From NCBI RefSeq assembly GCF_000426625.1, contig NZ_KE384547.1, positions 1,603,159-1,667,158 of the forward strand: a DNA stretch of 64,000 bases, in the 5' to 3' direction. Source of the stretch: Psychrilyobacter atlanticus DSM 19335 (GTDB lineage Bacteria > Fusobacteriota > Fusobacteriia > Fusobacteriales > Fusobacteriaceae). Each line of letters starts with the position of its first letter. Position 1 is the first letter of the stretch. Position numbers and translations under genes: made by a program. Shown here in pieces: positions 48,766 to 57,695 of the stretch. A model generated the notes under the pieces. It ran no database searches and was not told where the DNA came from. It saw only the letters and a list, made by a program, of their open reading frames with translations.

Positions 48766-49956
48766 TTATAATTTTGCCAACCCCTGCTCCAGATCAGCTA
48801 TAATATCATCTGCATCTTCTAAACCTACAGACATTCTAACCAATCCCTCAGTTATTCCTGCTGCCGCTCTTTCTTCCACTGTATAAGGGGAATGGGTCAT
48901 AGATGCCGGATGCTGAATTAAAGTTTCTGTATCTCCTAAACTTACTGCCAGAGTACACAACTCCAAACTATTTAATAATTTCTTCCCTGCTTCTAATCCA
49001 CCCTTTACATCAAAGGCAATTATTCCACCATATCCATCCATCTGTTCCTTTGCTATTTCGTGTCCCTCATGAGATACAAGGCCCGGATAATATACTTTCT
49101 CCACCATAGAATTAGCATCCAGGAATTTTGCTACCTTATATGCATTACTGCAGTGTCTTCCCATCCTAAGCTCCAAAGTTTTCATCCCTCTAATCATAAG
49201 AAAAGCATCTTGCGGACTCAGAACTGAACCAGTCATATCCTTTACACCTATTAGTCTTATCTGGGTTACTGTCTCTAAATCTCCTGCTACAAATCCTGCC
49301 ACTACATCTCCATGACCATTTAAATATTTAGTTGCTGAATGAACTACCAGATCGGCTCCAAACTCCAGTGGTCTTTGAAGATATGGTGTTGCAAATGTAT
49401 TGTCTACAACTACTCTAGTCCCTTCATTTTTATGTGCTATTTCACAAACTGCCTTAATGTCTACAATTTTTAAATTTGGATTTGCCGGTGTTTCTAAATA
49501 AACTATCTTCGTATTCGATCTCATAGCTTTTTTTACCGCTTCCAAATCAGAGGTATCTACAAATTCTACATCGATTCCAAATTTAGTTAATCCATGACTG
49601 AAATAAGCATAAGTACACCCATATAAAGTTTTATCTGCCAATAGATGATCCCCAGATTTCAATAATGTCCACATAGTTGAAGATATAGCTCCCATTCCAG
49701 AACTCGTAGCCAATGCTCCTTCTGCTCCTTCTAATAAAGCTAACTTTTTCTCTACAACACTTGATGTCGGATTACCTAATCTTGAATAGATATATCCTGG
49801 CTCCTCCATAGCAAATCTTCTTCCACCCTGCTCTGCACTGTCAAATACAAATGTAGAACTTTGGTATATTGGTGTAGTTAATGTCCCAAATGGATTTTTT
49901 TCTGCTCCTCCATGTATCGCTTTTGTTCCAAACCCTTTTTTTTGAATCTCGTTCAT
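48766..49956 (-). CDS. megL: Methionine gamma-lyase (PLP enzyme)
   Basis: A 396-residue Cys/Met-metabolism PLP enzyme. Lys210 in HSATKYLNGHGD should bind PLP. Asp185 and Tyr112 match the cofactor and proton-transfer positions. Cys114 in LYGCTYAYF is the residue that marks methionine gamma-lyases, as opposed to cystathionine enzymes. It splits methionine into methanethiol, ammonia and 2-oxobutyrate. The start is preceded by AAGGGGG. The enzyme is well known in fusobacteria and fits amino-acid fermentation; the NSS symporters may supply methionine. It is monocistronic with its own promoter. Confidence 0.93.
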   Translation of the reverse strand: MNEIQKKGFGTKAIHGGAEKNPFGTLTTPIYQSSTFVFDSAEQGGRRFAMEEPGYIYSRLGNPTSSVVEKKLALLEGAEGALATSSGMGAISSTMWTLLKSGDHLLADKTLYGCTYAYFSHGLTKFGIDVEFVDTSDLEAVKKAMRSNTKIVYLETPANPNLKIVDIKAVCEIAHKNEGTRVVVDNTFATPYLQRPLEFGADLVVHSATKYLNGHGDVVAGFVAGDLETVTQIRLIGVKDMTGSVLSPQDAFLMIRGMKTLELRMGRHCSNAYKVAKFLDANSMVEKVYYPGLVSHEGHEIAKEQMDGYGGIIAFDVKGGLEAGKKLLNSLELCTLAVSLGDTETLIQHPASMTHSPYTVEERAAAGITEGLVRMSVGLEDADDIIADLEQGLAKL

Positions 49957-49997
49957 TTTGAAGCCCCCTTAAAAAACCGTTATTTCAACCTACCCCA

Positions 49998-50026
49998 TTT
50001 ATACAACACTTCTTTAGAAAAAGCAA
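49998..50026 (-). promoter_or_regulatory. Promoter of megL
   Basis: On the minus strand TTGCTT (50026-50021), 17 bases, TATAAA (50003-49998), 41 bases before the ATG. No SAM-riboswitch-like structure is visible. Confidence 0.65.
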
Positions 50027-50124
50027 TTTTTTAGAATAAATGCCCTCTCTAGTTAAAATTAGCTTTAATTTTGATTAAAGATATTATATTCGTTAAAAAA
50101 ATTTAACATTCTTCCCTTCATCGG

Positions 50125-50154
50125 TTTACAGAAACAAGTGAAATAGAGTATAAT
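50125..50154 (+). promoter_or_regulatory. Promoter of the LysM/M23 lipoprotein gene
   Basis: TTTACA (50125-50130), 18 bases, TATAAT (50149-50154), 54 bases before the ATG. Confidence 0.55.
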
Positions 50155-50208
50155 TTTAATAACTATTATTTTTATATTTAATAGAAAACTTAGATTTTAG
50201 GAGAGTTT

Positions 50209-51030
50209 ATGAGACCCATACAAAAGTTACTTTTTATAATAATAACTTCGGTTATCTTAATATCATGTTCTAACAGTAAATATTATACAGTAAAAAAAGG
50301 AGATACACTGTATTCAATTTCCCAAAAAAGAGATGTTTCAGTTTCAGAATTAAAGGGAATAAATAATTTAGAGAGCAACTTATTATACTCCGGTCAGAAG
50401 ATATACCTTAAGCCTTCTAAAAATTATAAAGGCAGCTATCATATAGTAAAATCTGGAGACACCCTTTATAGTATCTCAAAAAAATACGATGTAAAAGTTA
50501 ACAGTTTAAAAAAGATAAATAATTTGAAAAGCAATACACTCTATAGAGGCAACAAGATATACCTAGGTAAGATGGTAAGTAAGGGAGATCTAAACTACAG
50601 CTCTAGTTCTTCCACAACATATAAAAACAATTCCAAAAGTTCTACCTTAAAAAACTTTGGACAACCATTAAAGACCATGTCAGTGAACAGTCCCTATGGA
50701 TACAGGGATCATCCTGTTTTAGGTAGAAAAATATTACATACAGGAGTCGATCTAAAAGCTTCTATGAATACTCCTGTCTATTCACCCTATAGTGGAGTAG
50801 TTACCTATGCAGGCTGGATGAACGGATATGGGAAGATCATTATTATAGATAATGGAAATAATTATGAAACAAGATTTGCACACTTAAATAGAATTTTGAT
50901 AAAAAAAGGGCAGAGAGTCACTAAGGGAAAAGTTATAGCTAAATCTGGAAAGACAGGTAGAGTTACTGGTCCCCACCTGCACTATGAGATCAGGTATAAA
51001 AAACAATCTATGAATCCTATGAAATTATAA
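50209..51030 (+). CDS. LysM and peptidase M23 lipoprotein (murein endopeptidase type)
   Basis: A 273-residue envelope protein. The lipoprotein signal ends VILISC (Cys20). Two LysM domains follow: YYTVKKGDTLYSISQKRDVS and YHIVKSGDTLYSISKKYDVK. An M23 metallopeptidase domain is at the C-terminus, with His177 and Asp181 in HTGVDLK, His225 and HLH (256-258). All metal ligands are present, so it should be active, unlike the inactive activator NlpD/EnvC type. It likely cuts peptidoglycan cross-bridges during growth or division. It resembles NlpD in layout. AGGAG precedes the ATG. Confidence 0.92.
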   Translation: MRPIQKLLFIIITSVILISCSNSKYYTVKKGDTLYSISQKRDVSVSELKGINNLESNLLYSGQKIYLKPSKNYKGSYHIVKSGDTLYSISKKYDVKVNSLKKINNLKSNTLYRGNKIYLGKMVSKGDLNYSSSSSTTYKNNSKSSTLKNFGQPLKTMSVNSPYGYRDHPVLGRKILHTGVDLKASMNTPVYSPYSGVVTYAGWMNGYGKIIIIDNGNNYETRFAHLNRILIKKGQRVTKGKVIAKSGKTGRVTGPHLHYEIRYKKQSMNPMKL

Positions 51031-51064
51031 TTTTTTTATAATTTATCAAAATATCAAAAAGAAG

Positions 51065-51096
51065 ACTCCTATTATTTAAGTAGGAGTTTATTTTTT
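51065..51096 (+). terminator. Terminator after the M23 lipoprotein gene
   Basis: ACTCCTA (51065-51071) pairs with TAGGAGT (51081-51087), followed by TTATTTTTT. Confidence 0.75.
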
Positions 51097-51178
51097 AAGA
51101 TTATTTTAAAATTAAAATGCCGTCAAAAATTATTGGATAGAATCATAAGAGCATAAATAGAGGGAGGAATCACTAAAA

Positions 51179-51976
51179 ATGTCTGAATTAGTTATAGTAA
51201 GAGGTGGAGGAGATCTCGCTTCTGGTGTGATACAAAAATTTCATAGAAGTGGATTTAGAGTCTTAGTCTTAGAGACAGAAAAGCCTTCTTTTATAAGAAG
51301 AGCAGTCTGTTACGGTGAGGCCGTATATGAAAAAGAAATAATCTTAGAGGAGAGTAAAGCTATACTGGCTCACAAAATAGATGAGGTCGATAAAATATTA
51401 GATGGCGGAAATATAGCTGTAATTGTGGACCCTTCTGGCGATACAATAAAAAAATTGAAGCCTTTGGCTGTAGTGGATGCTATCCTGGCTAAAAAAAACT
51501 TGGGAACAAATATCCAAATGGCTCCTATCACTATAGGTATTGGCCCAGGATTTAGTGCAGGACAAGATGTAAATATTGTCATAGAAACAATGAGGGGTCA
51601 CAATCTTGGACGCTTAATTTTTTCTGGAAAAGCCAAGAAGAACACTGGTATTCCGGGAGTTATAAAGGGTTATGGAAGGGAAAGGGTTATCTACAGTGAA
51701 GTTGATGGGATTATTAAAAATATCAAAGAGATCGGAGATCTTGTGGAAAAAAATGAAGTAATTGCCCTCATAGGTAATACAGAGGTAAAGGCCCCTCTGA
51801 GTGGAGTTTTAAGGGGACTTATAAGAGGTGGATATCAAGTTCCCAATGGATTTAAGATAGGAGATGTGGATCCCCGTATAGATCAACAGCAAAATTGCTA
51901 TACCATATCAGACAAAGCCAGAAGTATTGGTGGATCAGCTTTAGAAGCAGTGTTATATCTAAGGAGAAAGATTTAA
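51179..51976 (+). CDS. yqeB: YqeB-type selenium-dependent molybdenum-hydroxylase accessory protein
   Basis: A 265-residue protein matching the EF2563/YqeB family. LVIVRGGGDLASGVIQKFHR opens it with a nucleotide-binding glycine run, and GPGFSAGQDVNIVIETMRGH and RIDQQQNCYTISDKARSIGG are family-typical. These proteins occur with selenium-dependent molybdenum hydroxylases and are thought to help insert or mature the cofactor. The gene is followed without gap by modA, then modB, xdhC and a molybdopterin-binding gene, which supports the assignment. No hydroxylase structural gene and no selenium-donor gene are in the window. Confidence 0.85.
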   Translation: MSELVIVRGGGDLASGVIQKFHRSGFRVLVLETEKPSFIRRAVCYGEAVYEKEIILEESKAILAHKIDEVDKILDGGNIAVIVDPSGDTIKKLKPLAVVDAILAKKNLGTNIQMAPITIGIGPGFSAGQDVNIVIETMRGHNLGRLIFSGKAKKNTGIPGVIKGYGRERVIYSEVDGIIKNIKEIGDLVEKNEVIALIGNTEVKAPLSGVLRGLIRGGYQVPNGFKIGDVDPRIDQQQNCYTISDKARSIGGSALEAVLYLRRKI

Positions 51977-52702
51977 ATGATAAAAAAAATACTCCTTGTG
52001 CTTATTGTAATCTCATCTTTGATAGGCTGTAATAAAGGCAAGAAAGAAAAGGAAACTGTTACTATAAGTATAGCAGCCAGTCTCACCGATGGTATCGAAG
52101 AAATTGCAAAAAACTATACAAGAGATACAGGTATAGAAGTTAGAATAAATCTAGGTGGATCTGGTTCCCTCAGAAAGCAAATGGAAGAAGGAGCCCCGGT
52201 AGATTTTATATTCTTAGCTTCTAAAGATCATATAGACCAGCTTGCAGAGAAGAAAATAATTGATGAGAGTAAATATCTCCTGAAAAACAGTCTGGTGGTT
52301 ATAGGAAACAAAAAAATAAATAATCTCAAAGATATTTTAACAAATACAGAAAAACCACTAGCCGTGGGAGATCCTGATTTTGTCCCAGCAGGCAGATATG
52401 CTCGTGAAGCACTTGTAAAGTTAAAATTATGGAAAAGTTTTAACGACAATATCCTCTTTACCAAAGATGTCAGGTCGGCACTTTTTTATGTAAAGATAAG
52501 TGAGGTAGATTATTCTATAGTTTATAAAACCGATGCCTTCCTCCTAAAGGACAAAGAGATCTATTATATTGACACTTCCCTTCACTCCCCAATAGTATAT
52601 GGATCAGGAGTAAAAGTAGGAAGTATTCCAGGAAAGAAATTCAGCAATTACCTGACTAAAAATATAGAACTCTTTAAAAAATATGGATTTAAGGTGAGAT
52701 AG
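51977..52702 (+). CDS. modA: Molybdate ABC transporter substrate-binding lipoprotein ModA
   Basis: A 241-residue periplasmic-type binding protein with a lipoprotein signal ending SSLIGC (Cys18). ITISIAASLTDGIEEIA-like opening, LGGSGSLRKQMEEGAPVDFI and LAVGDPDFVPAGRYAREAL follow, as in ModA. It captures molybdate or tungstate. The ATG directly follows the yqeB stop codon with no spacer, indicating translational coupling, and the next gene begins one base after its own stop. Confidence 0.93.
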   Translation: MIKKILLVLIVISSLIGCNKGKKEKETVTISIAASLTDGIEEIAKNYTRDTGIEVRINLGGSGSLRKQMEEGAPVDFIFLASKDHIDQLAEKKIIDESKYLLKNSLVVIGNKKINNLKDILTNTEKPLAVGDPDFVPAGRYAREALVKLKLWKSFNDNILFTKDVRSALFYVKISEVDYSIVYKTDAFLLKDKEIYYIDTSLHSPIVYGSGVKVGSIPGKKFSNYLTKNIELFKKYGFKVR

Positions 52703-53377
52703 ATGATATTAGAAGCAAGTAAGTTATCTTTAAAGATCGCTCTTATATCTACACTTATAACTATTATTTTAAGTTTTATCCTTGCACTTTTTATCTCCAA
52801 AGGTAATAGAAAAAGAGATAAACTAATTGAAGGGTTTATAAGTTTCCCACTGTTTTTCCCCCCTTCGGTTTTGGGATACATACTCCTTATCCTCCTAGGG
52901 AAAAATGGAATTCTAGGCAGAATTTTAGCTATCTACGGAATAGAGATAATATTTACTTGGAAGGCAGGAGTCATTGCCTGTGTACTTGTATCTCTTCCTA
53001 TGGCATATCAATGTATTAAAGCAGGGTTTTTAGAGATAGATCGTGAGCATATAGAAGCAGCCTTTGAAATGGGAGCTACTAAGCTAGAGATGTGCAGGTA
53101 CGTCTTCTTCCCATTGATCAGAAAAAATATTGGCGCTGGTGTAGTTCTTTCCTTCGGCAGATCTTTTGGAGAATTTGGGGCTACCCTTATGATTGCTGGG
53201 AATATCCCAGGGAAAACCCAAACCATACCTATGGCTATCTATTATGCTGTAGAAAGAGGAGATAATCATTCAGCTAATATTCTCTTAATTATAGTAACCT
53301 GTATTAGTTTTACTGTTATGTGGTGCTATAATCACTATTGGTTAAATAATAATCCCAAGCAGAGAGATCGTTCTTAA
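52703..53377 (+). CDS. modB: Molybdate ABC transporter permease ModB
   Basis: A 224-residue membrane protein with five to six transmembrane segments and the ModB EAA loop: EAAFEMGATKLEMCRYVFFP. The SFGRSFGEFGATLMIAGNIP segment is characteristic. It forms the channel for ModA-bound molybdate. It abuts modA. No ModC-type ATPase gene follows; the next gene is xdhC after 116 bases, so the ATPase must be encoded elsewhere or shared. Confidence 0.93.
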   Translation: MILEASKLSLKIALISTLITIILSFILALFISKGNRKRDKLIEGFISFPLFFPPSVLGYILLILLGKNGILGRILAIYGIEIIFTWKAGVIACVLVSLPMAYQCIKAGFLEIDREHIEAAFEMGATKLEMCRYVFFPLIRKNIGAGVVLSFGRSFGEFGATLMIAGNIPGKTQTIPMAIYYAVERGDNHSANILLIIVTCISFTVMWCYNHYWLNNNPKQRDRS

Positions 53378-53493
53378 CTTCTTCTGCCAAACTATAATAG
53401 AAGATAAATTCTATTCAAAATAAAGTGGAATTTAGACAAAATATTTAATATGAATCAAATAGACGTCAGATAAAGTAATACAGGAGGAAAATT

Positions 53494-54303
53494 ATGGAAG
53501 GGAAAATCATGCAGGAAATAGCCAAAAGAATAGACAGCGGTGAAAAAGTCGCTCTAGTAACTCTTATGAGTGTAAATGGGTCCAGTCCTGGGAAATCTGG
53601 GAGTATCATGGGAGTTTTTTTTGATAGAACAACCATCGGTACAATAGGTGGTGGAAACTTAGAATTTCAAGTAATTAACTCTGCCATAGAAGCTATGAAA
53701 ATCGGTGAAAATAGAGAGTTTGAACTTACATTGGCAGCAGATGGCAGTCTGGATATGATCTGTGGTGGAAAGGTCAAGGGGTATATCAAGGTCTTTCAAA
53801 GGAGAAAAAAACTGATTATTGCTGGAGGGGGACACCTTGGAATAGACCTTTATAAACTGGGAAAATACCTCAATATGTATACTGTAATAATAGACGATAG
53901 AGAGGAATACGTAACTAAGGAGAGATTTCCTGAAGCCGACGAACTTCTCTGGGGAGACATAGGAGAAATCTTAAAAGATTACCCATTAGATGACAGTTCC
54001 TATCTCGTTATAGTAACCCGTGGACATCTTGGTGATAAAAGTGCAGTAAAAGCTGTTGTAGGAAGAAAAACAGCCTATGTAGGTATGATTGGAAGTCGAA
54101 AAAAAGTTGTTGAAAGTTATAGAGATCTTATGGATGAAGGGATACAAAAAAGCGATCTCTTAGAGATCTATTCTCCTGTGGGATTGGATATATCAAGTGG
54201 TGAGCCTGCTGAAATTGCTCTAGGAATAATGGCAGAGATATTAAAAGTAAAAAATAATGGGACAGGAAAACATATGAGAGAAGTGAAAACCATAAATTTA
54301 TAG
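53494..54303 (+). CDS. XdhC-family molybdenum hydroxylase maturation factor
   Basis: A 269-residue protein. The N-terminal XdhC/CoxI domain has NGSSPGKSGSIMGV and CGG (90-92), the conserved Cys that can bind the cofactor's molybdenum. The C-terminal Rossmann domain has GGGHLG (111-116) and a final GLDISSGEPAEIALGIMAEI. XdhC proteins bind molybdenum cofactor, promote its sulfuration and deliver it to xanthine-dehydrogenase-type enzymes. It lies between modB and a molybdopterin-binding gene and is followed by the latter after ten bases. Confidence 0.9.
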   Translation: MEGKIMQEIAKRIDSGEKVALVTLMSVNGSSPGKSGSIMGVFFDRTTIGTIGGGNLEFQVINSAIEAMKIGENREFELTLAADGSLDMICGGKVKGYIKVFQRRKKLIIAGGGHLGIDLYKLGKYLNMYTVIIDDREEYVTKERFPEADELLWGDIGEILKDYPLDDSSYLVIVTRGHLGDKSAVKAVVGRKTAYVGMIGSRKKVVESYRDLMDEGIQKSDLLEIYSPVGLDISSGEPAEIALGIMAEILKVKNNGTGKHMREVKTINL

Positions 54304-54313
54304 GAGTTGAGTT

Positions 54314-55330
54314 ATGAAAAGGATAGATACAAAAGATGCAGTCGGCCATGTTATTTCCCATGACATAACAGAGATAATCCCAGGAAAATTTAAAGGAAGA
54401 GCCTTTAAGAAGGGGCATATAATAAAAGAAGAAGATATAGAAAAACTCCTAAAATTAGGAAAGGAACACATCTATATCTTTGAAATTGGGGAAGACGAAC
54501 TTCATGAAAATGATGCCGCATTAATTTTAGGCGAGATTGGCTGTGGAGAAAATATCTATTTAAGTGAAGATATTAAAGAGGGAAAGATAGAATTCTATGC
54601 AAAAGTTGACGGACTCCTCAAAATAAACAAGGAGAAACTTTTTGAATTAAATATGCTAGGCCAGATCTCCTTTGCTACACTTCCTGAAAATATTCCTGTA
54701 AAAAAAGGAGATAAGATAGCCGGAGCCAGGGTAATCCCCCTTATTATAAAAAAAGATAAAATGGAGTCAGCTAAACAAATAACTCCCTATAAACTAATAG
54801 ATGTAAAAGAATTTAAAAAGATGGATATTGGTATAGTAACTACAGGGAGCGAGATTTTTCATAAAAGGATAGTAGATAAGTTTGGACCTGTAGTTGAAAA
54901 AAAAGTGACTGAATATGATTGTAATGTAATCGGTCAAATTGTAGTAACTGATGATAAAGATATGATAAAGGATGCTATTAAAACCCATATAAATAATGGA
55001 GCAAATATGGTAATATGTACAGGTGGTATGTCTGTAGATCCAGATGACCTCACACCTAGTTCTATAATCGAACTGGGAGGAGAGTTAGTAAGTTATGGAT
55101 CCCCAGTACTTCCTGGGTCTATGTTTCTGCTTTCATATTTGGATGGGATTCCAATTATGGGACTTCCCGGCTGTGTGATGTATTGTAAAAAAACTGTATT
55201 TGATCTGGTCTTACCTAGGGTTCTCAGTGGAGAAAAATTGAGTGTGGAAGATATCATGAGGTATGGTCATGGTGGCCTTTGTCAAGACTGCGATATATGC
55301 AGATACCCAAATTGTAGTTTTGGTAAATAA
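54314..55330 (+). CDS. Molybdopterin-binding protein with Cys-rich C-terminal tail
   Basis: A 338-residue protein. The C-terminal half is a MoaB/Mog-type molybdopterin-binding domain: IGIVTTGSEIFHKRIVDKFG-like opening, ICTGGMSVDPDDLTPSSI and GLPGCVMYCKKTVFDLVLPR. The N-terminal half (about 1-160) resembles MoeA-linked pieces. The last 20 residues carry four cysteines, CQDCDICRYPNC (323-334), that could bind a metal or an Fe-S cluster. With its neighbours it likely handles molybdenum cofactor for a hydroxylase. The stop codon coincides with the start of a dispersed repeat. Confidence 0.85.
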   Translation: MKRIDTKDAVGHVISHDITEIIPGKFKGRAFKKGHIIKEEDIEKLLKLGKEHIYIFEIGEDELHENDAALILGEIGCGENIYLSEDIKEGKIEFYAKVDGLLKINKEKLFELNMLGQISFATLPENIPVKKGDKIAGARVIPLIIKKDKMESAKQITPYKLIDVKEFKKMDIGIVTTGSEIFHKRIVDKFGPVVEKKVTEYDCNVIGQIVVTDDKDMIKDAIKTHINNGANMVICTGGMSVDPDDLTPSSIIELGGELVSYGSPVLPGSMFLLSYLDGIPIMGLPGCVMYCKKTVFDLVLPRVLSGEKLSVEDIMRYGHGGLCQDCDICRYPNCSFGK

Positions 55331-55374
55331 AGTCACGTGACGTTGTATCCAGAAAAGCACAATTTAGATTTTTA
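55330..55374 (+). repeat. Dispersed palindromic repeat, copy E
   Basis: AGTCACGTGACGTTGTATCC starts on the last base of the preceding stop codon, same orientation, followed by AGCACAATTTAGATTTT, which matches the tails of copies A and C. The palindromic core is partly decayed here (GTCACGTGAC remains self-complementary). Confidence 0.65.
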
Positions 55375-55474
55375 TATTTTTTTAAATACTGTACAAAATA
55401 TAAAAATAGAGAAACAACTTTAAGCTGTATAAGCAGATTAAAGATAAAAATAAATAAAAAGGTGGAGAAATAAT

Positions 55475-55822
55475 ATGGAAATCAAAAGATATGAAACTAA
55501 CAAAAGAACAAGCAAAGTAGTAATACACAACAATACAGTGTACCTATGTGGACAAGTAGCAAAAGACGCTACTAAAGGAATCAAAGATCAAACAGTTACA
55601 ACCCTTGAAAAAATAGACGAATTATTAGCCAGTGTAGGGTCAAATAAAGATAAAGTCCTATCTGCTACAATCTATGTTAAAGATATGTCATTATTTCAAG
55701 ATATGAATGAAATTTGGGATAGCTGGACAAATGAAGGATTTGCTCCTGCCAGAGCGTGTGTAGAAGCAAAAATGGCTAGAGAAGAATTATTAGTAGAAAT
55801 TTCTATCGTAGCAGCAGTATAA
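55475..55822 (+). CDS. RidA-family reactive intermediate deaminase
   Basis: A 115-residue protein of the RidA/YjgF family, which hydrolyses reactive enamine/imine intermediates made by PLP enzymes. [37 protein letters not shown] and a final [20 protein letters not shown] fit, including Arg93 and the trailing Glu of the active-site pair. AAGGTGGAG precedes the ATG. It stands alone between the molybdenum cluster and a convergent LysR gene; PLP enzymes such as MegL would be a source of its substrate. Confidence 0.9.
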   Translation: MEIKRYETNKRTSKVVIHNNTVYLCGQVAKDATKGIKDQTVTTLEKIDELLASVGSNKDKVLSATIYVKDMSLFQDMNEIWDSWTNEGFAPARACVEAKMAREELLVEISIVAAV

Positions 55823-55830
55823 TACTATTA

Positions 55831-55869
55831 AAAGAGGCTTTCCCCACAAAAGGATAAAGCCTCTTTTTT
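55831..55869. terminator. Bidirectional terminator between ridA-type and lysR-type genes
   Basis: AAAGAGGCTTT (55831-55841) and AAAGCCTCTTTTTT (55856-55869) pair around a polar loop. Confidence 0.85.
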
Positions 55870-55921
55870 ATAGAACTCAACTAATTTTTTATTATAGATC
55901 AAAAATCCAGTATTCTATTAA

Positions 55922-56788
55922 TTATTCTTTAAAGTTTAATAAAAATGTTTCTGCTACTTGAGATAGAGGACGATTTTTTACCCAGACAATAACAGTTTGA
56001 GTCTCTAATTCACTCTCCTCTATTATTATCGATCTCAAATTCTTATTAGGCATAAGTTTAGCCGCACTTTTAGGCACTATCCCTATTCCCATACCAGTAT
56101 ATGTCCATAAAAGGATAGATTTACTGTCTTCTCCCTCACATATAATATTAGGCTGGAACCCTACCTGGTGACAACTAGAAGTAATTAAATTTTCAAATCT
56201 TTTATCTAGTATTATGGGTTTATCTTTTAGTTCCTCTAAAGATATAGACTTTAAAGAACTAGGAAAAAACAGGTCCTCTCTAGCCACTGCAACCATAGGT
56301 TCCTTAGGCATATATATAAGATTAAAATTTTCTGTATTAAATGGTGTTCTCACTATTCCAATCTCAATCATCCCATTGTTTAAAAGATCTAAAATCTTAT
56401 ATGTATTCCCCTCCTTCATTTGAAAATTAATCTCAGGATATTCCTTATAGAAATTATGAATTTGTTCTGGTAGAAGCATTGCTCCTGCTGAGGAAACAAA
56501 TCCAATGGAAAGAATTCCCTTAACTCCTAAATTCAAATTTTTAATCTCCTTTGCAGAAGTTTCCATAAGTTCAATAATCTGCTTAGCTCGATGCTGTAAT
56601 AGTTTACCGGCTTCAGTAAGTTTCATTTTCCGAGTACTTCTCTCTAACAGAGTTACTCCTAATTCTTCCTCCAACAGTTTTAGCTGCTGACTTAATGGTG
56701 GCTGGGAAATATATAGCTTTTTTGCTGCCTTAGTTATATTTTTTGCCTCTGCAATGGCTAAAAAATATTTTAATTGTCTGATATCCAT
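55922..56788 (-). CDS. LysR-family transcriptional regulator
   Basis: A 288-residue LysR-type protein. The N-terminal winged helix-turn-helix is FLAIAEAKNITKAAKKLYIS followed by QPPLSQQLKLLEEELG. The effector-binding domain begins near residue 90 with LSIGFVSSAGAMLLPEQI. LysR proteins usually activate a divergent target while repressing themselves. Here the divergent gene is an aspartate-racemase-like enzyme, with a 20-base perfect palindrome in between. The inducer is unknown. Confidence 0.93.
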   Translation of the reverse strand: MDIRQLKYFLAIAEAKNITKAAKKLYISQPPLSQQLKLLEEELGVTLLERSTRKMKLTEAGKLLQHRAKQIIELMETSAKEIKNLNLGVKGILSIGFVSSAGAMLLPEQIHNFYKEYPEINFQMKEGNTYKILDLLNNGMIEIGIVRTPFNTENFNLIYMPKEPMVAVAREDLFFPSSLKSISLEELKDKPIILDKRFENLITSSCHQVGFQPNIICEGEDSKSILLWTYTGMGIGIVPKSAAKLMPNKNLRSIIIEESELETQTVIVWVKNRPLSQVAETFLLNFKE

Positions 56789-56825
56789 ATTAGTTCTCCC
56801 TTCTGCGAATTTTTTATTTATATCT

Positions 56826-56845
56826 ATATCATATTAATATGATAT
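56826..56845. promoter_or_regulatory. 20-base perfect palindrome, candidate LysR operator
   Basis: ATATCATATT is followed by its exact complement AATATGATAT. It is centred about 56 bases before the likely transcription start implied by TATAAT at 56880-56885, the usual place of a LysR recognition site. The racemase -35 box is poor, as expected for an activator-dependent promoter. Confidence 0.5.
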
Positions 56846-56926
56846 CTTTAATATCTTTTTATTTTTTATACATTTTTAGTATAATTATAACAAATAATTA
56901 ACCGAATGAACAGGGGAGGTCAAATC

Positions 56927-57616
56927 ATGAAGATAGCAGGAGTTTTAGGTGGTATGGGACCCATTGCCACAATTGACCTATTAAATAAAATAGTAAAATA
57001 TACCGATGCAAAAAAAGATAGTGATCATATCCATACCTTAGTGGACAATTATACAGAGATTCCCGACAGGACTGCCTATATTTTAGGGCAGGGAGAAAAT
57101 CCTGAACAACACCTCATAGACTCAGCCTTAAAATTAGAAGCTATGGGTGCTAGTTTTATAGTTATGCCATGTAATACTGCTCATTATTTTTATGAAAAAG
57201 TCTGTGGTGCAGTAAAGATACCCTTTATAAATATGATAGATGAGGTAGCCAAAGAATTGAATGATATTAAAAAAGTAGGCCTTTTGGCAACAAAGGGAAC
57301 CTATAAAGGGCATATCTACGAGAATATATTCAACAGATACGGAATAGATGTAAAAATACCTCCTATAGATATGCAGGAAATTGTAACCGACCTTATCTAC
57401 AGGGTAAAAGAAGGTAAGGATGATATAGATCAAGTTCCTATAGACCAGGTATTAGATTATTTTTCTAGTTTAGGAATAGACAAGATCATCTTAGGATGTA
57501 CAGAACTTCCTGTAGCCTTTAGAAGACTGGAGATAGAAGGAGAATTTCTTGACCCTACAAAAATATTAGCTGTCAGCACCATAAAGCTAATAGGAAAGAA
57601 GATTAAAGAGTGTTAA
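56927..57616 (+). CDS. Aspartate/glutamate racemase-family protein
   Basis: A 229-residue cofactor-independent racemase-type protein. GVLGGMGPIATIDLLNKIV opens it. The two catalytic cysteines are Cys82 in MPCNTAHYF and Cys191 in LGCTELPV. ATG 56927 is preferred with AGGGGAGG ahead; an in-frame ATG seven codons upstream lacks a site. It would interconvert L- and D-aspartate or a related acid. It is divergent from and likely controlled by the LysR gene. Similar proteins include amino-acid racemases of broad range, so the substrate is uncertain. Confidence 0.9.
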   Translation: MKIAGVLGGMGPIATIDLLNKIVKYTDAKKDSDHIHTLVDNYTEIPDRTAYILGQGENPEQHLIDSALKLEAMGASFIVMPCNTAHYFYEKVCGAVKIPFINMIDEVAKELNDIKKVGLLATKGTYKGHIYENIFNRYGIDVKIPPIDMQEIVTDLIYRVKEGKDDIDQVPIDQVLDYFSSLGIDKIILGCTELPVAFRRLEIEGEFLDPTKILAVSTIKLIGKKIKEC

Positions 57617-57695
57617 AAATTAAATTAAAATGACTTTTTATATTTTCATATGATAAACTTTATATAAGAAATATATATATATGGAGGAAATTTTT

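Noticed and set aside
49957-50208. Possible SAM or methionine riboswitch before megL
   Set aside because: The leader after the promoter is only about 40 bases and shows no conserved stems.
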